Shown in pieces: positions 8,799-18,411 of a stretch of DNA of 64,000 nt; the first letter of the stretch is position 1; each line of letters begins with the position of its first letter. The translations under genes were made by a program, and so were the position numbers. This DNA comes from JAGXFP01 sp039714535 (lineage in GTDB: Bacteria > Desulfobacterota > Desulfobulbia > Desulfobulbales > JAGXFP01). Where the stretch lies: positions 31,375 to 95,374 of the forward strand of contig JBDLJC010000006.1 in the NCBI GenBank assembly GCA_039714535.1, written 5' to 3'. Under the pieces are notes generated by a model. It was not told where the DNA came from and made no database searches. It saw nothing but the letters and a program-made list of their open reading frames with translations.

Positions 8799-11018
8799 AT
8801 GAGCGACGAAAGAACCACAAACCTGCAGGTTGATGCCGGGTTGTTTGATCTTTTGCCCGGCGAGGAACTGGTCGAAAAGGTTGTTGAGCTTGCTTTGTCG
8901 GCAGGGCCGATCGATCAACCGGATCTGGCGGATCTGAGCGAACAACTTGAGGGGCTGGATACCAGTGACCTGAATGTCGTGGTTTTTGGCGGCGGCACCG
9001 GGCTGTCCAATCTGGTGGGCGGTGACAGCCGCCATCCTTTATGGCCGTTCTCGTCATTTCGGGGCCTGAAGGAGATATTTCCCCGCGCCAGATCGGTTGT
9101 CTGTATAACCGATGACGGTGGTTCGACCGGCGAGCTGCTCAAGGATCTTGATCTGATTGCTATCGGCGACCTCCGCCATGTTCTGCTTTCTTCGGTTAGC
9201 CTCAAGATATTGCAGGATAGATATGGTCTCGATGAAGATGGTTGCCGGGGCACGGTTACGATCCTGCATCGTCTCTTTAATTATCGCTTTGATAATCCTC
9301 CCCGTGATTTGAACAGTCTGCTGGCGGTGGCGGAGATCAATCTGGCTGGATTGCCTGGTGCGATGGCCGGTCCGCTTGCTGATCTCCTTGCCGGCCTGTT
9401 TGAAGATGATCGTCTCCGCAAATTATTGCAGCGCCCTCACTGTCTGGGCAATCTCCTGGTGGTCTCGGCAATCTGCCGCCAGTCCGATCTTGATGATTTC
9501 AGCCATGACCATAAAGCTCTGCTCAAGGCTTTTCGATATCTGGCCGACCTGCTGGGCGCAGGTCGGGATGCGGTGTTGCCCTGTGCGACGACTTCAGCCC
9601 ATCTCAAGCTGCTGTACTCCAATGGAGTGATGGTCTCTGGTGAGTACAAGGCGGGGCATGCCCGTCGCGGTTGTCCGGTGGAACGTCTATTTGTCTATTC
9701 CCACGGTGAGCCCCAGATTCCAGCCGAAGTACTCGATAATATTAATGGTGCCGATATTATCATCTTTGCGCCGGGCAGTCTCTACACCAGCATTATTCCG
9801 ATCCTGCAGTTGCCGGCAATTTCCGAGGCGGTAAGAAGTAACCGTCGCGCTCTTAAATTATTGGTTGCCAATCTCTGGGTCCAGAAAGGTGAGACCGATT
9901 TGGTGGCGTGCTCCTCCAGGCGGCGGTTTTACATTTCCGATCTAATCCTGGCTTATCATCGTAATATCCCCGGCGGGGTCGATGGCCTGTTCCGGCAGGT
10001 AATGACGCTGGGGTTGCACGATATTCCCGGCAGTATCCTCCAAAGTTATGCCTTGGAGGGTAAGGTGCCGATCTATTTTGATCGGGACCAAGTTGCGAAA
10101 CTAGGTTTTATGCCGGTTGAATGCCCAATTTTTTCCGACCAAGCCCTGGAGGAACGCTTGGTGCTACAGCATGATCCAGAGGCCATGGCCAGGGCCGTTC
10201 GGGCTGTCTGGGCCGTGCATGATCAATTTGCTGCGGGCGGTCGAATCTCTCTACCGCTGGAAAGATCTGCATCCTCGGTCAGGGTCGGCCCTGCTACTGA
10301 TATTCCGGCTCGACGGTTGGCTGCTATCACCGACCTTCTTACTGGTTTTGATGTTGATCTCCAGTTAAAGGAGCGGTTGCTGGATATTCTTTGGCATCAT
10401 CGGGATATAAATATCGACCATCTCACCTATCTTGATGGGGTGGTGCTGGTCGATAGACTTGTTTGGAACCGTTCCCAGAGATGGGACAGAATCTTTTCTT
10501 TTTACGATCCGCAGGACCGATTGATCAAGATCAGGCAGGATGTCTTTGCCGATCAGGACCGTTTTGAACTGGCTTTTCTGGTGGCCTTGGGGGAATCGCT
10601 GCTGGGTAATTACGCCGCTGGAAAAGAGATGCTGCCCGTGGAAAATGATGTGGGACCGCTGGGCCGGATCTATCAGATAGCCCTTAGAACTGAATCGGAG
10701 CGGCGATGCTTTTTTGATGACAGCGATCTGCAGGAGTATCTGGAGTTGGCCAGAATGTGCCGCTCAGTTGAAAATCCGCATATTTACACCAGACTGTTGA
10801 ACGGCAGGGAGGGCTTCACGCCTCCGGGGTTGCTTTTCGGGTTGGTCTTTGCCTGGTATCTTGATAATCGTTTTGCGGCCCACATCGAGTATAAAATGGC
10901 TATTCTGGGCATGGAGGTACCAGATATGATTCCGGAACAGGCTAAAGTTTGTTCGCGGCGGCGGCGACTGGTCGATTTTTTCCGTCGGAGAGTGTTTGTT
11001 GGTTATATGAGTGAGTAG
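8799..11018 (+). CDS. YvcK/CofD-like family protein with long C-terminal extension
   Basis: This protein is about 739 residues long. Residues about 45-480 resemble the YvcK/CofD fold: VVVFGGGTGLSNLVGG, VVCITDDGGSTGELLKDL, IGDLRHVLL, and FAPGSLYTSIIPILQLP. YvcK proteins bind UDP-sugars and affect central carbon metabolism and the cell wall, while CofD makes coenzyme F420. The usual bacterial YvcK is about 320-450 residues. Here about 250 C-terminal residues, including DINIDHLTYLDGVVLVDRL, form an extra domain I do not recognise. The ATG at 8799 gives a normal start but has no well-placed Shine-Dalgarno. A TTG at 8781 adds six residues but sits right against the GGGGAG box. It follows mdh with no clear terminator. 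Confidence 0.75.
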   Translation: MSDERTTNLQVDAGLFDLLPGEELVEKVVELALSAGPIDQPDLADLSEQLEGLDTSDLNVVVFGGGTGLSNLVGGDSRHPLWPFSSFRGLKEIFPRARSVVCITDDGGSTGELLKDLDLIAIGDLRHVLLSSVSLKILQDRYGLDEDGCRGTVTILHRLFNYRFDNPPRDLNSLLAVAEINLAGLPGAMAGPLADLLAGLFEDDRLRKLLQRPHCLGNLLVVSAICRQSDLDDFSHDHKALLKAFRYLADLLGAGRDAVLPCATTSAHLKLLYSNGVMVSGEYKAGHARRGCPVERLFVYSHGEPQIPAEVLDNINGADIIIFAPGSLYTSIIPILQLPAISEAVRSNRRALKLLVANLWVQKGETDLVACSSRRRFYISDLILAYHRNIPGGVDGLFRQVMTLGLHDIPGSILQSYALEGKVPIYFDRDQVAKLGFMPVECPIFSDQALEERLVLQHDPEAMARAVRAVWAVHDQFAAGGRISLPLERSASSVRVGPATDIPARRLAAITDLLTGFDVDLQLKERLLDILWHHRDINIDHLTYLDGVVLVDRLVWNRSQRWDRIFSFYDPQDRLIKIRQDVFADQDRFELAFLVALGESLLGNYAAGKEMLPVENDVGPLGRIYQIALRTESERRCFFDDSDLQEYLELARMCRSVENPHIYTRLLNGREGFTPPGLLFGLVFAWYLDNRFAAHIEYKMAILGMEVPDMIPEQAKVCSRRRRLVDFFRRRVFVGYMSE

Positions 11019-11185
11019 ATATAGACCCCACAGTGGCCGGTATTGATGACCTCTGGAAGGTATTCTCCCAAAATTTGCGAAGTACTTATGGGAGCGCAGA
11101 AACAATGAGTACTGTCTATTGCCAGTCTTGTCTACTCGTGAATGTCGAGCCATGCCGGCATAAGAGGGGGGCTATCTTTCTAGAT

Positions 11186-11229
11186 GCTTGAGTCGTGTGA
11201 CGGGAAACTGTCACGCACAGTTCGTAAAG
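11186..11229 (+). mobile_element. Possible group II intron fragment
   Basis: GCTTGAGTCGTGTGAC, GGGAAACTGTCAC and GCACAGTTCG form a hairpin followed by a TTC. They resemble the GAGCCGTAT...GAAA...CGTACGGTTC segment found in bacterial group II introns, by pattern only. No reverse transcriptase ORF is nearby. A 12-base tandem duplication (AAGGATGACGTT twice) follows. It sits at the boundary of the AT-rich island. Confidence 0.35.
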
Positions 11230-11277
11230 GATGACGTTAAGGATGACGTTCTTGATATCACAAAATAAGGCACATAG

Positions 11278-11916
11278 ATGAAAAGAAAACTACACATAGG
11301 TGGCAAGCAGCGAGCTGATGGGTGGGAAATTGTGAATGCAATCTCAGCTCCTTATGTTGATCATATCTGTAACGCTAATGATTTGTCTCAATTCGCAGAT
11401 GGGACATTCTCTGAATTATATGCTTCTCATGTTGTTGAGCACTTGGATTATCAAAATGAATTAGTATCCACCCTTAAAGAATGGTGGCGCATCATGGAAC
11501 CTGGTGGGAAAATATATATCAGTGTTCCTGACCTAGAAGTTTTATCAAAACTTATTCTTTCAAAGAATAAATTAACGATTGACGAACGTTTCCACGTAAT
11601 GAGGATGCTATTTGGTGGTCATGTAGACAAGTATGATTATCACGTAGTTGGGTTAAACGAGGAATTTCTCACAGGATTTCTCAAAATAGCTGGGTTTATA
11701 AATATTATAAAGGTCGAGGGGTTTGATCTTTTTAACGACACAAGTAATTTGAAGTTTAAGGAGGTTGCAATAAGTTTAAATATAATTGCAGAAAAACCCA
11801 ACAGATCTATCTCAGACGTAAATATTAATTCGGCCTTTGGTAAAAGTGGTCGGAATGAGCCTTGTCCGTGTGGTAGTGGAAGAAAGTATAAAAAATGTCA
11901 TGGTAAACGCGTCTAA
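11278..11916 (+). CDS. Class I SAM methyltransferase with C-terminal SEC-C zinc motif
   Basis: This 212-residue protein is AT-rich, unlike the genes upstream. Its first 170 residues look like a methyltransferase of the 11-family used in glycan pathways: KRKLHIGGKQRADGW, then ASHVVEHLDY (motif near residue 60), EWWRIMEPGGKIYISVPD and LNEEFLTGFLKIAGF. The last 20 residues form a SEC-C motif, NEPCPCGSGRKYKKCHG, a CxC-x8-CH zinc site seen at the ends of SecA and other proteins. Fusion of the two is uncommon. The substrate is not shown by the sequence. With the glycosyltransferase and acyltransferase that follow, a role in modifying a surface glycan or protein is plausible. Confidence 0.7.
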   Translation: MKRKLHIGGKQRADGWEIVNAISAPYVDHICNANDLSQFADGTFSELYASHVVEHLDYQNELVSTLKEWWRIMEPGGKIYISVPDLEVLSKLILSKNKLTIDERFHVMRMLFGGHVDKYDYHVVGLNEEFLTGFLKIAGFINIIKVEGFDLFNDTSNLKFKEVAISLNIIAEKPNRSISDVNINSAFGKSGRNEPCPCGSGRKYKKCHGKRV

Positions 11917-12294
11917 CCAATAAGGATTACTGCGACTGGAACGGTCGCAATTAATACATTGTTCAAATAACCTGAAGGTATTTGGAACCGGGCACCATAT
12001 AGGGTATTGCTTCTTCGCCATATTTTTTTCAGGTAGAGAAAATCAAGATCAACTAGTCGAATCATCCTCACAAATAACTGCGACCCCATTGTAAATATGT
12101 GAAATCATTGCCTTAACTTGAAATGTTAACACCCTTGGATTTATGGGTGAAGACATTCAGAGGAGAGAAGAAATGATTAAGAGTTGTTTTGAGGTGGTAC
12201 GGGGGGCTGAGCCTTTTCTTGAAAGCGGATTTAATCTCGAAAGGATGTGTCTCCACGGTTGCCTATCTAGGATTTTGGTTGTTAACTCAAGTAG
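11917..12294. other. Intergenic stretch without a convincing gene
   Basis: This AT-rich stretch lies between two convergent genes. A 60-codon ORF at 12143-12325 on the plus strand has no recognisable motif and runs into the end of the next gene. I see no repeat or terminator with a clear T-run here. Confidence 0.5.
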
Positions 12295-14232
12295 TTATTT
12301 TTTTGAAGAGAATCCGTTTAGATAAATTTCTTTGTAAATGCCCTCCAATGTTTTCGTGAATTGCTGGCTGTCCATGAGCGATGATTGTTGTAGCTTTTCA
12401 CGTATACTACCGCGTAATTCTGTTAACTTATCTATGTTATGTGCTAGTGATACGGTCAGATTTTTATATTCCACCCATGATTCAGCTACCAATTCCTTAA
12501 GCCCAGTATGATTCATGATACTGGCACCTACTCTTCCGGAATGGCGGTCACCCAACATTGTTACCACGGGAACTCCCATCCACAAAGCCTCAAACGTGGT
12601 CGTCGTTCCGTTGTATGGAAAGGGATCAAGGCCTATATCAATTTTCCTATACAGGTCTAGATGCGCCTCTTTTTTTGGCAACCGGCCCAAAATTTCTATA
12701 CGATTAGCAACGATCCCGTAAGCCTCAAACATCTTAATATATCGCACCTTACTCTCAAGATTTGCAAAAATGCTGCTTTTCAGGAGAAGACGGGAATTGG
12801 TAACTGAATTTAAGATCTCCGCCCAAAGCCGAACGACCTCAGTAGAAATTTTGGACATATTATTAAAAGAACCAAAAGTAATGTAACCCTTTTTGATGCA
12901 GGGTGCTGGTCTTACTTCCGGTGCAGTGGCCTCAGGTTGATAACAGAGGAAACCATTTTTCATGCGGATTAGTTTTTCGCTGTGCAATTTATCTGCTTCA
13001 CCAGGAGGGTCTGCTATAGCATCGGTTAACCGGTAGTCCAGAGCTTTTAGGCCGGTTGTATTCGGATAACCTAGCCATGTTATCTGCACCTTTGCCGGAC
13101 GTTGAGCAAAGACCAGTAATCTATTGCCTTTTGAATGTCCTGCAAGGTCTACGAGAATGTCAATCTCATTTTCTTTGATCAAATCTATAACTTTTGTGTC
13201 TTCCATTCCCCAGATATCGTGCCATTCATCGGCTGCATCACGTAAGCGTTGCGTGACTACGTCTGTTTTTTCGACATTAGCATAGCAATAAACCTTTATG
13301 TTTTCTCTGTTATGATAACGAAGAACAGGTTCGATAAAATAAGAAACTGAATGGTCACAGAAATCTGGGGAAAGGTAGCCAATTTTTAATCGACGCCCTT
13401 CTTCGCGGTCATTTTCAAGGCTTTGTTCATCAGTTAGAGTGGTTGGTGCGTACAACTCATTCCAACGTAGTGATTCCAAATAAATTTCTTCCTGTGAAAC
13501 GGTTGGCACATAATTAAGATCGAACAATATACTTGAATGAGTATTATGTTCTGGATCAAGAGCGAGAGATTGCCGATAAAAGGAAACTGCGTCATTAGCT
13601 GCGCCCATTTTTTCACATATAGCACCAAGATTTCTATAAGCTGGCGCATAGTCTTTGTTCAAATCCAAGGCTTTCTTGCAACTATTCTCAGCTTCTTGGA
13701 GTCTGCCAGTATTTATCAATGCATATGCCAGATTACTATGCAAATTTGGATCAAGACTATTTATTTCTATGGCTCGCTTAAAGCAAGTTACAATGTCTTC
13801 ATGCCTGCCAAGTTCATAAAATATTATTCCAAGTTTATTCCAGGCTCTCAAATAATTTTTATTTATGGCGAGAGCTTTTTTGAAACATTCGATCGACTTT
13901 TCTCTCTGTCCGAAGAGATGGTAGGTGTTGCCTAACTCAAAATAAGCCTCAGTGAATTTCGGTTTGACGTCTATTGCATGGATAAAAAATTCTGAAGCAC
14001 GAAGGAGTTGGCCTTGGCGAAGGGACAGTAGGCCATATACATATAAAGCTGTAGGGTTATCTGGGTTTGATTTTAATTCCTCAGCACTTGCTGTTTCAGC
14101 TTCTTGCATTCTCCCAGAATTATATAATCGTAGAGGAATAGAGCTTTCTGGCTTGAATACCATTTTGTTTCGCCGGTTTCGTAGCTTTTTAGCTAGTTTG
14201 TTCTTCTTTGGTGTTTTTTTGCCCATACCCAT
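12295..14232 (-). CDS. TPR/GT41 O-GlcNAc transferase-like glycosyltransferase
   Basis: This protein is about 645 residues long. About seven TPR repeats (about residues 30-265; for example LYVYGLLSLRQGQLLRAS and AYFELGNTYHLFGQREKSIE) precede a GT41 catalytic region. That region has KIGYLSPDFCDHSVSYFIEP, DILVDLAGHSKGNRLLVFA, TWLGYPNTTGLKALDYRLTD, GSFNNMSKISTEVVRLW, and DPFPYNGTTTTFEALWMGVP. GT41 proteins transfer sugars, GlcNAc in eukaryotes and various sugars in bacteria, to protein Ser/Thr or Asn. The acceptor is unknown. The ATG at 14232 has a weak AGGG box upstream. A TTG at 14298 would add 22 residues without a Shine-Dalgarno. The gene is AT-rich and faces the opposite way from its island neighbours. 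Confidence 0.85.
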   Translation of the reverse strand: MGMGKKTPKKNKLAKKLRNRRNKMVFKPESSIPLRLYNSGRMQEAETASAEELKSNPDNPTALYVYGLLSLRQGQLLRASEFFIHAIDVKPKFTEAYFELGNTYHLFGQREKSIECFKKALAINKNYLRAWNKLGIIFYELGRHEDIVTCFKRAIEINSLDPNLHSNLAYALINTGRLQEAENSCKKALDLNKDYAPAYRNLGAICEKMGAANDAVSFYRQSLALDPEHNTHSSILFDLNYVPTVSQEEIYLESLRWNELYAPTTLTDEQSLENDREEGRRLKIGYLSPDFCDHSVSYFIEPVLRYHNRENIKVYCYANVEKTDVVTQRLRDAADEWHDIWGMEDTKVIDLIKENEIDILVDLAGHSKGNRLLVFAQRPAKVQITWLGYPNTTGLKALDYRLTDAIADPPGEADKLHSEKLIRMKNGFLCYQPEATAPEVRPAPCIKKGYITFGSFNNMSKISTEVVRLWAEILNSVTNSRLLLKSSIFANLESKVRYIKMFEAYGIVANRIEILGRLPKKEAHLDLYRKIDIGLDPFPYNGTTTTFEALWMGVPVVTMLGDRHSGRVGASIMNHTGLKELVAESWVEYKNLTVSLAHNIDKLTELRGSIREKLQQSSLMDSQQFTKTLEGIYKEIYLNGFSSKK

Positions 14233-14483
14233 GTTGTAACCCTGTAAGAAATCTTGCCCAAGAGAGTGTCTGTCAATGATCTCGGTAAAATGGAACAATT
14301 TGATTGTAAAATATTATTCCAAGACACTTCTTTTTGTTGTAATTGTGGGGAGTGACTTTTTATTTATTTAAAACAACCTGCCAATCAAGTTAAGTAGACA
14401 GCGCAGAGTGTAGCGGCCTAACGGCATTGATACTGTGTCAGGATTGGTGTTTTGAGAGCTTCGACGGAGAAAAGAACATAATA

Positions 14484-15524
14484 ATGAAGAGAGAACGAGA
14501 TTGCAATTTAGACTTATTGAAAGCTATTGCTATTGTTTTTGTGCTTTTGTGGCATTTACGGCCTGTTGCCCTAACCCCTGTTCCGCTTACTAACAGCCTT
14601 CCTTACTTTTTAATTAATATTTTTAATAACAAGATTACACTTATTGCTGTCCCTCTTTTTTATCTTATTTCCAACCGGTTATTCTTAGAAAATGTAAAAA
14701 CCAGTAGTAATTATGTTTCGCAAAGAATTACTCGGATTCTAACAATCTATTTGTTTTGGACATTAGTTCAAATAGTCTTGTATTATATCACCTTTTTCGT
14801 TTTTGAGTATTTTAGGTGGGGGTGGCCCATAGAACCTCGGTCGCTATTTAAACATATTATCATGGGGGGGCCTAGTCTGCCAATTGTTGGAGACTCTGTG
14901 TTTTACTTTCTATTCAATCTATTATTGCTTACTTGCATAGCGTTCATATATTCAAAAATTAAGGAAGAATGGAGATTCAAACTCAGTTGTTTGCTCGTTG
15001 TTTTATATTGCTTATATTTCCTTATGCTTCATTTTGTTAATGCACCTATTCCTTATTGGAGGATAGACAATTTCATTGTTTATATTCCCTTAGCAGATAT
15101 TTGTTTAAAGAAGAATAATAGATTGTTTTTCTTTTTATCCTTATCATTATTTGGTGCATTCATATTGTATGAACACCATCAATATGAAATAACTTCTATT
15201 TATGCTAGGAATTCAATTCTATTTGGCACGCTATCATTTTATTTAGGGGTTAATGAGATAACCTTGAAAAGATTGCCTGGCAAAATAAATTTATTATCAT
15301 TTTATTCTTTAGGTATTTTTTCATTACATAAATATTGGATGATGATTTTTATTGTCTGCCTGTCTCTGCTGTTTAATTATCTACACATTAATCAGCAAAT
15401 TAGACTTGCAACTAGTTTTCTTTCTATTTTGCAGTTCTTTGCCGCTACCTTGGCTTTCTTGTTTACTATTCTAACTGTTTATGTGATGAATCTTTCAAAG
15501 TATCTTCGCAAATATGTTAGGTGA
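14484..15524 (+). CDS. Membrane acyltransferase, acyltransferase-3 family
   Basis: This hydrophobic protein of about 346 residues has roughly ten predicted membrane segments. It belongs to the acyltransferase-3 (OafA/NodX-like) group by its N-terminal CNLDLLKAIAIVFVLLWHLRP, with a His in the first segment, and SNRLFLENV followed by YVSQRITRILTIYLFW. The family O-acetylates or succinylates sugars of O-antigens and exopolysaccharides in the inner membrane. Start ATG 14484 has a GGAGA box at 14466-14470. It is strongly AT-rich, which suggests recent acquisition. The nearby methyltransferase and glycosyltransferase suggest a shared glycan role, but no donor or acceptor can be read from the sequence. 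Confidence 0.8.
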   Translation: MKRERDCNLDLLKAIAIVFVLLWHLRPVALTPVPLTNSLPYFLINIFNNKITLIAVPLFYLISNRLFLENVKTSSNYVSQRITRILTIYLFWTLVQIVLYYITFFVFEYFRWGWPIEPRSLFKHIIMGGPSLPIVGDSVFYFLFNLLLLTCIAFIYSKIKEEWRFKLSCLLVVLYCLYFLMLHFVNAPIPYWRIDNFIVYIPLADICLKKNNRLFFFLSLSLFGAFILYEHHQYEITSIYARNSILFGTLSFYLGVNEITLKRLPGKINLLSFYSLGIFSLHKYWMMIFIVCLSLLFNYLHINQQIRLATSFLSILQFFAATLAFLFTILTVYVMNLSKYLRKYVR

Positions 15525-15846
15525 TTGTGTGAAATTGCAGGGGAATTATCTTCCCTGCTGGACACCTCCTTGGCCATTGTAAATATAATGCAGAACGGTG
15601 TCCATTGTTTCCAGCCTACTTTGACGAATATGCGTTTATATACAAGATTTTGACTAAATCAGACAAGCACAGGAATTTATCTGTTTCAGAAAGAAGACTC
15701 TATGTTCTGGCTGAAATACAGTGGTAATCAGATTTAAATATGAATTCTTTCGGCACGATGAAGTGGTTTTCATAGTAATGGTGTTGCGACATGTGGGTAT
15801 CCTCTTGGTATTTTTCGGTCTTAAGGCTGAAATTTTCCTTGGCTTT
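15525..15846. other. Intergenic stretch at island edge
   Basis: I see no gene here. A GCAGGGGAA/TTCCCTGC hairpin at about 15537-15558 just after the acyltransferase may end its transcript, but it lacks a T-run. The small ORFs in both strands have no motifs and overlap the end of queE. Confidence 0.5.
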
Positions 15847-16518
15847 CTATTTGCCGCGAATCTCATACGGCCAGAGAAACTTATGCAGCTGCAGTTGCAG
15901 CCGGACCGGCAGTCGGTCCTTCAGGATCCATTCGGCCAGTTGGGCCGACTCCAGTTTACCGGGCACTGGTGAGAAATGAATAATAATGGCTTTGTTGAGA
16001 GCCGTGTTATTGATCAGTTTAACAGCCCATTCATAGTCGGCCCGGGAACAGAGGACGAATTTCAGTTCATCTCCCGGGCCAAGCAGGTCAAGGTTGTCCG
16101 TCAGTAGATGCTCATGCATGGTGCTGCCGGGGCATTTTACGTCCATGATCTTGACCACCCCGGCCGGGACTTTCGTAAGGCTGATACTGCCGTTGGTTTC
16201 CAGCAGGACCCGGCAGCCGGCAGCCAGCAATTCATCCATCAACAGATAGACGTTTTCCTGCAGAAGGGGCTCGCCGCCGGTGATCTCCACCGGGAATCCT
16301 TCGTGCTGAGCAACGAAGGCCATGATTTCGCTGATATCCTTACGGGTGCCCGCCTCTTCATAGGTGTATTCGGCATCGCAGTAACTGCAGCGCAGATTGC
16401 AGCCAGACAGTCGGATAAAGACGCAGGGTTGCCCACCATAGCTGGACTCGCCCTGGATACTGAAGAATAATTCCGAAATTTCAAGCTGCGGCGGGGTCTT
16501 CACGATAGATGACTCCAC
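15847..16518 (-). CDS. queE: 7-carboxy-7-deazaguanine synthase QueE
   Basis: This 223-residue radical SAM enzyme has the cluster motif C40-x3-C44-x2-C47 (SGCNLRCSYCDAEY) and the AdoMet-binding GGEPLLQ near residues 80-86. It contracts the ring of carboxy-tetrahydropterin to carboxy-deazaguanine, a step of queuosine biosynthesis. Its ATG lies 38 bases inside the end of queD, and an in-frame GTG at 16503 would shorten the overlap to 23 bases. The overlap implies coupled translation with queD. queC and queF are not in the window. Confidence 0.93.
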   Translation of the reverse strand: MESSIVKTPPQLEISELFFSIQGESSYGGQPCVFIRLSGCNLRCSYCDAEYTYEEAGTRKDISEIMAFVAQHEGFPVEITGGEPLLQENVYLLMDELLAAGCRVLLETNGSISLTKVPAGVVKIMDVKCPGSTMHEHLLTDNLDLLGPGDELKFVLCSRADYEWAVKLINNTALNKAIIIHFSPVPGKLESAQLAEWILKDRLPVRLQLQLHKFLWPYEIRGK

Positions 16519-16864
16519 AGTTGTCGGTTTCGCGCACCTGGACGCTGTATGGCGCGTAGTTGTCGGTGGTTAGAATTTTCTTGAGATTTTCGAAGATATA
16601 TATGGCGATGTTTTCAGAGGAAGGGTTGCGGTCCTGGAAAGCAGGATGTTCGTTTAAATCGATGTGGTCAAGGGTGTCGACCACCTTCTTGACGCCGTCC
16701 TTGGCGACTCTGAAGTCCAGGGCCATGCCCAACTCGTCAAGTTTTTCGGCCCGGATCGTCACTTCTATCTTCCAGTTATGGCCGTGGGGCCTCTCGCAGT
16801 TGCCGGGGTAGTCGCGAAGATGATGACCTGCTGAAAAATGGGATTTTACAAAAATATCGAACAT
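16481..16864 (-). CDS. queD: 6-carboxy-tetrahydropterin synthase QueD
   Basis: This 127-residue member of the PTPS family has the zinc and catalytic residues His14, Cys23, His27 and His29 (SAGHHLRDYPGNCERPHGHNW) near the N-terminus and DHIDLNEHPAF in the middle. It converts dihydroneopterin triphosphate to carboxy-tetrahydropterin, the substrate of QueE, which it precedes and overlaps. A strong AAGAGGAGAAAAAA region precedes the ATG. I looked for a preQ1 riboswitch upstream and saw none. Confidence 0.93.
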   Translation of the reverse strand: MFDIFVKSHFSAGHHLRDYPGNCERPHGHNWKIEVTIRAEKLDELGMALDFRVAKDGVKKVVDTLDHIDLNEHPAFQDRNPSSENIAIYIFENLKKILTTDNYAPYSVQVRETDNCGVIYREDPAAA

Positions 16865-17052
16865 TTTTTTCTCCTCTTGGGCTAACGGAAGTTTTAATCT
16901 GATCTGGTGTGAACAGTCGGATTTTGTTTAAATATATAAAGCTTGAAAGTCAGGCCGTTTTTGACTACAAAGTGTCATGTTTTCTGACAAAAACGCAAGG
17001 TAATTCTACACAAGATTCCTGTTCGTTCAACTTATAATTTGGAGCTTACTCT

Positions 17053-18411
17053 GTGGCCATTATCGCCCCTTTCAGCGGTCTCCGCTATAATACCGCCAAG
17101 ATATCCCGCCTTGAAGACGTGGTGACCCCGCCCTACGATGTCATCGATTTGCAGGCGCAGCAGGATTTAATGCAGAAGAATCCCTACAGCATGATCAAGC
17201 TTGATCTTAGCAAGAACGTCAAGCCGGACGAGATGACGTCCGAGCGCTATGACGACTCGTGCAAGCTGCTGGAGGATTGGCAGGATGAAGGAGTCCTGGC
17301 CAGGGATGCGCAGCCGACCATCTATCTTTACTATGTCGATTACAATCATCCTTCCGGCCGTCGCCTGACCCGCAAAGGGCTGGTTGGCCTGGTCGGACTG
17401 GCTGAATTTTCGGAAGGTATTGTCAAGCCGCACGAAAAGTTTTTCCGGAATGTCGTCACTGATCGCTTGCGTTTACTCGATACCTGTCGCACCCAGTTCA
17501 GTCAGGTCTTTTCTGTTTATTCAGATAAAGAAAATGAGGTGATGGGTCTGCTGGAGGATGCCCGTGATCCTGAACCTCTTTGCGCCTGCGATGATCTGGA
17601 CGGCTGTCATCATGTTCTCTGGCAGGTAACTAATCACCAGGCGATTGCCAGAGCCCAGGAATTGCTCGCCGATAAAAGCCTCTATATCGCTGATGGCCAC
17701 CACCGCTACAATACCGCTTTGCAGATGCGGGAACTGATGGCCGAGCGCCAGGGTGGAGTGGCAGTGGACAGCCCCTTTAATTTCATTATGATGTATCTCT
17801 GTGGTATGGAAGATCCCGGTCTTTCAGTACTGCCGACCCATCGCCTGGTCCGGCTGGGTGATGTTCCCCCCGATGAGGTAGTTGCCAAATTGGCTCCGGG
17901 CTTTAAGGTCGAAGAGATAGCTGGTGGCACCCGTGAGGTGCTGCTGTCAGAGGTTCTGGGTCAAATGGATGAAAATAGAGGTACTGGCAATGTTTTTGGT
18001 TTCTATCATCCCGGTGAGGACCGCTGCTTTTTGCTGGTCATGAAAGAAGGGGCGATGGAGGCGGCTGGTTACGGTGACATGCCGACGCCCCTTCGTGAGC
18101 TTGATGTCGTGGTGCTGTCCGAACTGCTCCTGGCCAAATACCTGGATCTGGATCATGACAGATGTGAGAATGATAACCTGATCGACTATTTTAGTGACCC
18201 GGACGATGCCCTTGACCGTGCAGTCAAGGAAAGTGGTGAGACCGGTGCGACCAGTGCGATCTTTCTGATGAACAACACCGAGGTTGCCCAGGTCAAGAAT
18301 GTTGCCGATGCCGAACTGGTTATGCCCCATAAATCAACCTACTTCTATCCCAAGATCCTGACCGGGCTGGTGATGAACCGGATGGTTGAGGGCGAGAAGG
18401 TTGACATCTGA
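17053..18411 (+). CDS. DUF1015 family protein
   Basis: This 452-residue protein starts at GTG with a GGAGC box 7 bases upstream. The opening IIAPFSGLRYNTAKISRLEDV and TPPYDVIDLQAQQ, the middle IADGHHRYNTALQM (around residue 220), and HKSTYFYPKILTGLV at the end are family hallmarks. DUF1015 is widespread in anaerobes and often next to serine or 3-phosphoglycerate genes, but its activity is unknown. The DGHHRYNTA motif suggests a ParB-like nucleotide-binding fold, which is inference. Its last 11 to 26 bases overlap the next gene. Confidence 0.85.
   Translation: MAIIAPFSGLRYNTAKISRLEDVVTPPYDVIDLQAQQDLMQKNPYSMIKLDLSKNVKPDEMTSERYDDSCKLLEDWQDEGVLARDAQPTIYLYYVDYNHPSGRRLTRKGLVGLVGLAEFSEGIVKPHEKFFRNVVTDRLRLLDTCRTQFSQVFSVYSDKENEVMGLLEDARDPEPLCACDDLDGCHHVLWQVTNHQAIARAQELLADKSLYIADGHHRYNTALQMRELMAERQGGVAVDSPFNFIMMYLCGMEDPGLSVLPTHRLVRLGDVPPDEVVAKLAPGFKVEEIAGGTREVLLSEVLGQMDENRGTGNVFGFYHPGEDRCFLLVMKEGAMEAAGYGDMPTPLRELDVVVLSELLLAKYLDLDHDRCENDNLIDYFSDPDDALDRAVKESGETGATSAIFLMNNTEVAQVKNVADAELVMPHKSTYFYPKILTGLVMNRMVEGEKVDI

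Noticed and set aside
12143..12325. 60-codon plus-strand ORF
   Set aside because: No motif, no clear ribosome site, and it runs into the end of the glycosyltransferase gene.
16865..17052. preQ1 riboswitch upstream of queD
   Set aside because: I could not find the conserved loop and tail sequences, and only a plain Shine-Dalgarno is visible.
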